Shown: positions 59,900 through 64,000 of the stretch, in pieces
Position numbering within the stretch: the first letter of the stretch is position 1
Layout of the letters: each line of letters starts with the position of its first letter
DNA from: Acetatifactor sp.
GTDB lineage: Bacteria; Bacillota; Clostridia; Lachnospirales; Lachnospiraceae
Direction: 5' to 3'
Length of the DNA stretch: 64,000 nucleotides
Assembly (NCBI GenBank): GCA_029055435.1
Contig: JAIDDH010000074.1
Coordinates: 1-64,000, forward strand
The notes under the pieces: generated by a model
Databases searched by the model: none
Told to the model about the DNA's origin: nothing
What the model saw: only the letters and a program-made list of their open reading frames with translations
Position numbers and translations under genes: made by a program

Positions 59900-61129
59900 A
59901 TGGGAGAGAAATTGGAGGTAAAACTGGACGTAAAGAGGTCGATCCATGTTATCAATGAGCTGCCGCATTATTATGAATTGCAGGACATGTTTGATTTCTG
60001 CGCAAAATATGAGAATTTATATATATATGGAACGGCCTATGAACAGGAAATGCTGCTTAAATATTTTGATATGTCAGGGATTAAAATTGACGGATTTGTC
60101 GTTACTCAGGGAGAGGAGGACGAGAGGGAGTTCGTCTATCGGCAACTGCCTGTCAGGAATATCCACGATGTGATGAAGGAAAAAGGCGCAGGGGTGATTT
60201 TGGCTATTTCAGAGAAATACTTTGGCTCTATCATTCCGATGTTCCGAAGGGAAGGATTTACGGATTATTTCCGGATGTCGGAATATAATAAGGCGGCGAT
60301 TGCTTATAATGTCCGGAGGCGGCCGAAGGAAGAGTATACGCTGGAGGTAAATGTTTCGGATCATTGTAACCTTTCCTGTCAGATGTGCGACCATTATTCC
60401 CAATTATCCAAGGAAAGATTCCTTGATATAGAGCAGTTTGAAAAGGATATGAAGCGTCTGGGTGAATTGTTTGACCATAAGATTGCCTGCATAACCTTGC
60501 TGGGGGGAGAACCCACGCTCAACAAAAATTTGATAAAGTGCATAAAAGTGGTCAGGGAGTCGTTTCCTGACTGCCAGTTAATTATACTCACCAACGGAGT
60601 ATTGCTGTTAGATTGGGAGAACTATCCGGAAGGCAATCTGTGGCAGGCTTGCAAGGATTATAAGGTAGATATAACCGTGACAGTCTATCCGATTAATCTG
60701 AAGTATGAGGAGATGGAGAGAAAGGCGAAAGAGTATGGCATAAATTTGAAGATGTCATCTGACATTCATGCCGTGACTCCTACCAAGATGGTAAAGGTTT
60801 CGGATAAGCATGTGATGAAGCCGGACAAGTCAAGTCCGAACTATCTTGGAATAGGATGTTTATATTATAATAAATTTAATGTGCTGAAAAACGGTCGGAT
60901 ATATATGTGCCCGGTGGCTGCCCACAGCGGTATATTGAATGAAAGTTTTGGACAGAATTTTGAGCTTACAGATAAGGATTCGATTGACATCTACAAGGTC
61001 AACAGTTGGGAAGAAATTACAGAATTCGGATGCCATGCCATTCCGTTCTGCAGCTATTGCGATTTGAGGAACTGGCATCATGATTCCAACTGGAAAGCAA
61101 GTTCTAAAACGATAGACGAATATATTTAA
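59900..61129 (+). CDS. Radical SAM enzyme with N-terminal Rossmann-like module
   Basis: The 409-aa protein has a Rossmann-like N-terminal unit (LYIYGTAYEQEMLLKYFDMS, FVVTQGEEDE). The radical SAM core follows: the cluster motif CNLSCQMC (C-x3-C-x2-C) is near residue 158, with LLGGEPTLNKNL for SAM binding and TNGVLL after it. C-terminal cysteines (CLYYNKF, CPVA, CHAIPFCSYC) look like a SPASM/auxiliary iron-sulfur site. The substrate is not evident; in surface-glycan clusters such enzymes can modify sugars or peptide-linked groups. AGGAGAGGG precedes the ATG. An aldo/keto reductase follows after 13 bases. Confidence 0.87.
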   Translation: MGEKLEVKLDVKRSIHVINELPHYYELQDMFDFCAKYENLYIYGTAYEQEMLLKYFDMSGIKIDGFVVTQGEEDEREFVYRQLPVRNIHDVMKEKGAGVILAISEKYFGSIIPMFRREGFTDYFRMSEYNKAAIAYNVRRRPKEEYTLEVNVSDHCNLSCQMCDHYSQLSKERFLDIEQFEKDMKRLGELFDHKIACITLLGGEPTLNKNLIKCIKVVRESFPDCQLIILTNGVLLLDWENYPEGNLWQACKDYKVDITVTVYPINLKYEEMERKAKEYGINLKMSSDIHAVTPTKMVKVSDKHVMKPDKSSPNYLGIGCLYYNKFNVLKNGRIYMCPVAAHSGILNESFGQNFELTDKDSIDIYKVNSWEEITEFGCHAIPFCSYCDLRNWHHDSNWKASSKTIDEYI

Positions 61130-61142
61130 GGAGGCGGTACGG

Positions 61143-61952
61143 ATGCAGGCGGTTACCCTTAACAATGGCGTGGAAATGCCTCAGATTGGATTAGGAACAT
61201 TTGCGTTGAAGGAGCAGGCTATCGTAAGCGCATTGCAGACGGGATACCGCATGCTCGATACGGCGTGGCAGTATGGCAATGAGGAAGAAGTGGGCAATGC
61301 GGTGCGCCACAGCGGCATTGAGCGTAAAGACATTTTCATTACGACCAAGTTGTGGACGGACCATATACGGCAGCATACGGTCCGGGAGGCATTTGAGGAC
61401 AGCTTGAGGAAGCTGCAGACAGACTATGTGGATTTGTATCTGATTCACTGGCCTGCGGAAGGCTTTGATGCTGCATGGAAGGTAATGGAGGAGTTATATG
61501 CAGAGGGCAGGGTCAGAGCCATCGGAGTGAGCAACTGCCACGTGCAGCATTTGGAGCTTTTGGCAAAGGTATCAGATATCGTGCCGGCGGTGAATCAGGT
61601 GGAGTCGTCCCCGCTGTTTAATAATGAGGCTCTGATTCAGTATTCACGAGACCGGGGGATCGTGCCGGAGGCATGGTGTCCTTTAGGAGGTTCGGGCTGT
61701 TATAAGCGGGTATTGGAGAACCCTTTGATTATGGATATGGCTCACCGCTATAACAGGACGGAGGCACAGATTGTCTTAAGATGGCATATCCAGCGTGGAA
61801 TAGTCATCATCCCCAGATCATCCGATGGGGAGCGCCAAAGGAAGAATATAGATGTGACAGACTTTGAACTGACAGCGGAGGATATGGCTGTCATCGCGGG
61901 GATTGACACAGGAAGGCGTGTAGGCGCCAATCCCGACACCTTCAATTTCTAA
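61143..61952 (+). CDS. Aldo/keto reductase
   Basis: The 269-aa protein is of the AKR fold. GYRMLDTAWQYGNEEEVG holds the catalytic Asp and Tyr, FITTKLW the lysine, and LIHWP the histidine. The NADPH-binding region is IIPRSSDGERQRKNIDV. It would reduce a sugar or small aldehyde/ketone, perhaps an intermediate of the glycan pathway. AAGGAGG lies upstream of the ATG. Located between the radical SAM and DUF115-like genes. Confidence 0.92.
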   Translation: MQAVTLNNGVEMPQIGLGTFALKEQAIVSALQTGYRMLDTAWQYGNEEEVGNAVRHSGIERKDIFITTKLWTDHIRQHTVREAFEDSLRKLQTDYVDLYLIHWPAEGFDAAWKVMEELYAEGRVRAIGVSNCHVQHLELLAKVSDIVPAVNQVESSPLFNNEALIQYSRDRGIVPEAWCPLGGSGCYKRVLENPLIMDMAHRYNRTEAQIVLRWHIQRGIVIIPRSSDGERQRKNIDVTDFELTAEDMAVIAGIDTGRRVGANPDTFNF

Positions 61953-61970
61953 TGATGAGGAACAGGTAAA

Positions 61971-63227
61971 ATGGTCGAATATGAGAGAAGGGAATTGTAT
62001 TACAGACTTGGCAGGATGCATGATGAGGGTGTATTCTCAAAGGCTTCCATAGTGGTGTGTTTCGGATTCAATTATTTTGCCAAGTGTATTGTGGCATTTT
62101 TGCTGGGGGCGGGAGTTGAGCAGTCAAAAATACATATTGTAGATAATTATGCGACAGGTGAATACAAGGGAGTAAATGTGCAAAGACCGGATGAGGTGTT
62201 GGAGCCCTTCAATGCCGATGCGGTAATTCTGTTAGCATCGTCTTACAATAAAGCAATGACAAAGCAATTGAAAAAGTTGGGCTATCGCAGGAAACGGCAG
62301 ATATTTGAGATTTTAAACAATGCATCAAAATTTTATAAGCTCGGAAGCCGTATCAAAGTGACCCATCCTGATATGTATAATAAGATTTTGAGTAATATGG
62401 TTTTTCCCATTTATAAGCATACACATGCTGATTTATATCAGAAGATGCAGCAGAATAGTAAATTTAAAGATATTCACAAAGGTGAGCGCTGCTTTATTAT
62501 GGGAAATGGTCCGTCGCTGAAGACCGTTGATTTTTCACTATTGGAAAATGAGATTGTCTTTGGTGTCAACCATATTATGAAAGTGCCCGGGTGGGAAAAT
62601 GCTCATATCAATTATTGGACATGCACAGATGGCGACTATCTTGGAATTTGGACGAATGCATTATATACCTTTTATCAGGAAGTGCAGAAGCTGCAGGGAA
62701 AGGGAGTATCCTGTTTTATACCATTTGAGGCAGAACAATATTGTAGATTGCATGGCTTGGATGCAGTGTTGGATCTGAATTATATCAATGCACAGGAACA
62801 ATATACGAGTATTGATCAGAAAATGAACATTCGGGATATAGACTTAACCCGATTTATGATGCAAGGCTTTAATGTCGTTCTCACAAGTATTAATATAGCG
62901 ATTTATATGGGCTTTTCAGAGATTTATCTGCTTGGCTGCAATCAATCCAATTTGAAGGGGGAACTTTTGTATTATTTGGATAATTGTGACATTGACAGTC
63001 ATGCATTTGAAGGGCGTAACAGTGAGGCGAGTGTCGTTCTGAAAAGAAAAGTAAAAACGCAGGGGATATTGTCTGAAATCAAAGTGGAGCTCACACAGAT
63101 TATACAATTTGGTCTGTTGTATGATTATTGTAAAAGGAATGGGGTTAAACTGGTTAATTTGTCCCATCCGACATTGATTGAAAATGTTCCTCAGGATACC
63201 CTTGAAAATGTATTGAAAGAGAAGTAA
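61971..63227 (+). CDS. DUF115/MptE-like protein with N-terminal Rossmann-like module
   Basis: The 418-aa protein has an N-terminal Rossmann-like unit (IVVCFGFNYFAKCIVAFLLG, HIVDNYATGEYKG, LASSYNKAMTKQLKKLGY). A DUF115-like part follows, with CFIMGNGPSLKTVDFSLLEN as the glycine-rich site and FSEIYLLGCNQSNL as the second motif. DUF115 and MptE-like domains occur in pterin diphosphokinases and in many surface-sugar proteins, for example motility-associated glycosylation factors. A sugar transfer or nonulosonate-related function is plausible. It starts 18 bases after the reductase. Confidence 0.8.
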   Translation: MVEYERRELYYRLGRMHDEGVFSKASIVVCFGFNYFAKCIVAFLLGAGVEQSKIHIVDNYATGEYKGVNVQRPDEVLEPFNADAVILLASSYNKAMTKQLKKLGYRRKRQIFEILNNASKFYKLGSRIKVTHPDMYNKILSNMVFPIYKHTHADLYQKMQQNSKFKDIHKGERCFIMGNGPSLKTVDFSLLENEIVFGVNHIMKVPGWENAHINYWTCTDGDYLGIWTNALYTFYQEVQKLQGKGVSCFIPFEAEQYCRLHGLDAVLDLNYINAQEQYTSIDQKMNIRDIDLTRFMMQGFNVVLTSINIAIYMGFSEIYLLGCNQSNLKGELLYYLDNCDIDSHAFEGRNSEASVVLKRKVKTQGILSEIKVELTQIIQFGLLYDYCKRNGVKLVNLSHPTLIENVPQDTLENVLKEK

Positions 63228-63260
63228 TATAGGTAAATCAAGGAGGTTGTCAGATAATTT

Positions 63261-63920
63261 ATGAAGATAGTAGCTTTTGAACCGATTAAATTGAATTCAC
63301 AGAGATTGCCGGGAAAAAACAAACTTCCGCTGGCGGGCAGACCGCTTTGCTATCATCTGACAAATGCATTGCTGCAGGTTCCTGAAATCGATGAAGTATA
63401 TGTCTTTTGCAGCAGCGAGGAAGTTATGGATTATGTTCCCGAAGGGACAAAATTTTTGAAGAGGGACAGCTATTATGACGGAGACAGCGTGAAAAGCTTT
63501 GAATTGATTGGAAAGTTTATTGATTCTGTCGATGCGGATATTTATGTGTTTGCCAATACGACATCCCCTTTCCTGAAAGCGGATTCTATTTCAAATGCTT
63601 TACGGCATGTGATTGACGGCGAATATGATTCAGCAGTTACAGTGCGTGAATTTAAGACCTTTGCGCTGTATCAGGGTAAGCCTCTCAATTATGATATCAA
63701 TGATATCCCTAAGACTCAGGATATAGAACCTGTTTACGTGGAGACGAGCGGGGCATATATTTTCAAAAAGGAGATTTTTACGGAGCATCGCAGAAGATTA
63801 GGATTTCATCCTTATTTACAGATTGTGGACGAGATAGAGGGCGTTGATATCGATACAAAAGAAGATTTTGATTATGCTGAAACTTTGGCGAGGCTGGCTG
63901 ACCGGGAGGCGCTGTCATGA
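63261..63920 (+). CDS. NeuA-like cytidylyltransferase
   Basis: The 219-aa protein matches the CMP-N-acylneuraminate cytidylyltransferase family at its start: FEPIKLNSQRLPGKNKLPLA with the P-x-R-x-x-S-K-x-x-P-x-K-like nucleotide loop, then NTTSPFLKADSI. It would activate an acidic sugar with CTP. No NeuB or NeuC gene is seen within the window, although the operon continues. AAGGAGG lies about 12 bases upstream of the ATG. Its stop overlaps the next start by four bases. Confidence 0.88.
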   Translation: MKIVAFEPIKLNSQRLPGKNKLPLAGRPLCYHLTNALLQVPEIDEVYVFCSSEEVMDYVPEGTKFLKRDSYYDGDSVKSFELIGKFIDSVDADIYVFANTTSPFLKADSISNALRHVIDGEYDSAVTVREFKTFALYQGKPLNYDINDIPKTQDIEPVYVETSGAYIFKKEIFTEHRRRLGFHPYLQIVDEIEGVDIDTKEDFDYAETLARLADREALS

Positions 63921-64000
63921 TATTGAGCGTTTCTTTATTCTCGTGTAAAGTGGACAGGGAAGTATATATAAGCAAGCTGAAGGCAAATGGGATAAATATG
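63917..64000 (+). CDS. Partial CDS at window end
   Basis: The frame opens with ATG at 63917 overlapping the NeuA-like stop (ATGA) and is open to the window edge for 28 codons (MILSVSLFSCKVDREVYISK, then LKANGINM). Too short to identify. It shows that the operon continues downstream. Confidence 0.6.
   Translation, partial: MILSVSLFSCKVDREVYISKLKANGINM

Overview
The window looks like a chromosomal segment of a Gram-positive anaerobe of the class Clostridia, most likely a Lachnospiraceae member. The signs are an era-yqzL-recO-glyS order, a large fused acyl-CoA dehydratase activase, a divergent sigma-70-like protein, strong AAGGAGG-type ribosome binding sites, GTG/TTG starts, and DUF6020/DUF6056-like membrane proteins. 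The family assignment is inference from gene content. No rRNA, tRNA or CRISPR array was recognised.

Region 1 (1-30.5 kb) is core chromosome. It carries small zinc-ribbon and coiled-coil proteins, the 1411-aa activase on the minus strand, a pseudo-rhomboid, a sigma-70-like protein, an M16C metalloprotease and a DUF4349 lipoprotein. These are followed by era, a YqzL-like gene, recO, a lipoprotein, glycyl-tRNA synthetase, a degenerate-J-domain/TPR protein paired with a short Hsp70, and alaS. Two polytopic membrane proteins, a D-Ala-D-Ala carboxypeptidase, a GNAT, an alpha/beta hydrolase and a membrane protein complete the region.

Region 2 (30.6-41.1 kb) is a UvrA2-like ABC ATPase gene cut in two by a 7,886-bp integrative mobilizable element of the Tn4451/large-serine-recombinase type. 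The element carries a serine recombinase, an XRE regulator, a DUF3847-like protein, a hairpin-rich putative oriT with a nic-like motif, a MobA/MobL relaxase and a TnpW-like protein. Its cargo includes an MBL hydrolase, a GNAT, a lipoprotein and two unknown proteins. Removing the element restores the UvrA2 reading frame exactly, giving about 860 aa.

Region 3 (41.1-51.3 kb) is accessory. It holds an EamA transporter, an operon of a class-M-type sirtuin and a zinc-type macrodomain protein behind a strong promoter with two TGTAA-N9-TTACA boxes, and an AraC regulator with a second EamA transporter. A 31-codon deletion relic of a DUF2000 gene follows, then HxlR with two flavodoxin-like reductases, a minimal kinase-fold protein, a MATE pump with its XRE partner, and an orphan C-terminal piece of an Rpn/PDDEXK nuclease.

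Region 4 (51.3-64 kb) is one long co-directional operon, continuing past the window, that looks like a cell-surface glycan or phospho-decoration locus. It encodes a LicD/beta-propeller fusion, two GT9-like proteins, a HAD phosphatase, a nucleotidyltransferase-kinase fusion, a SIS isomerase, a radical SAM protein, an aldo/keto reductase, a DUF115/MptE-like protein and a NeuA-like cytidylyltransferase. Four of these share a similar N-terminal Rossmann-like module joined to different catalytic domains. That shared module is the most system-like unexplained feature of the window.
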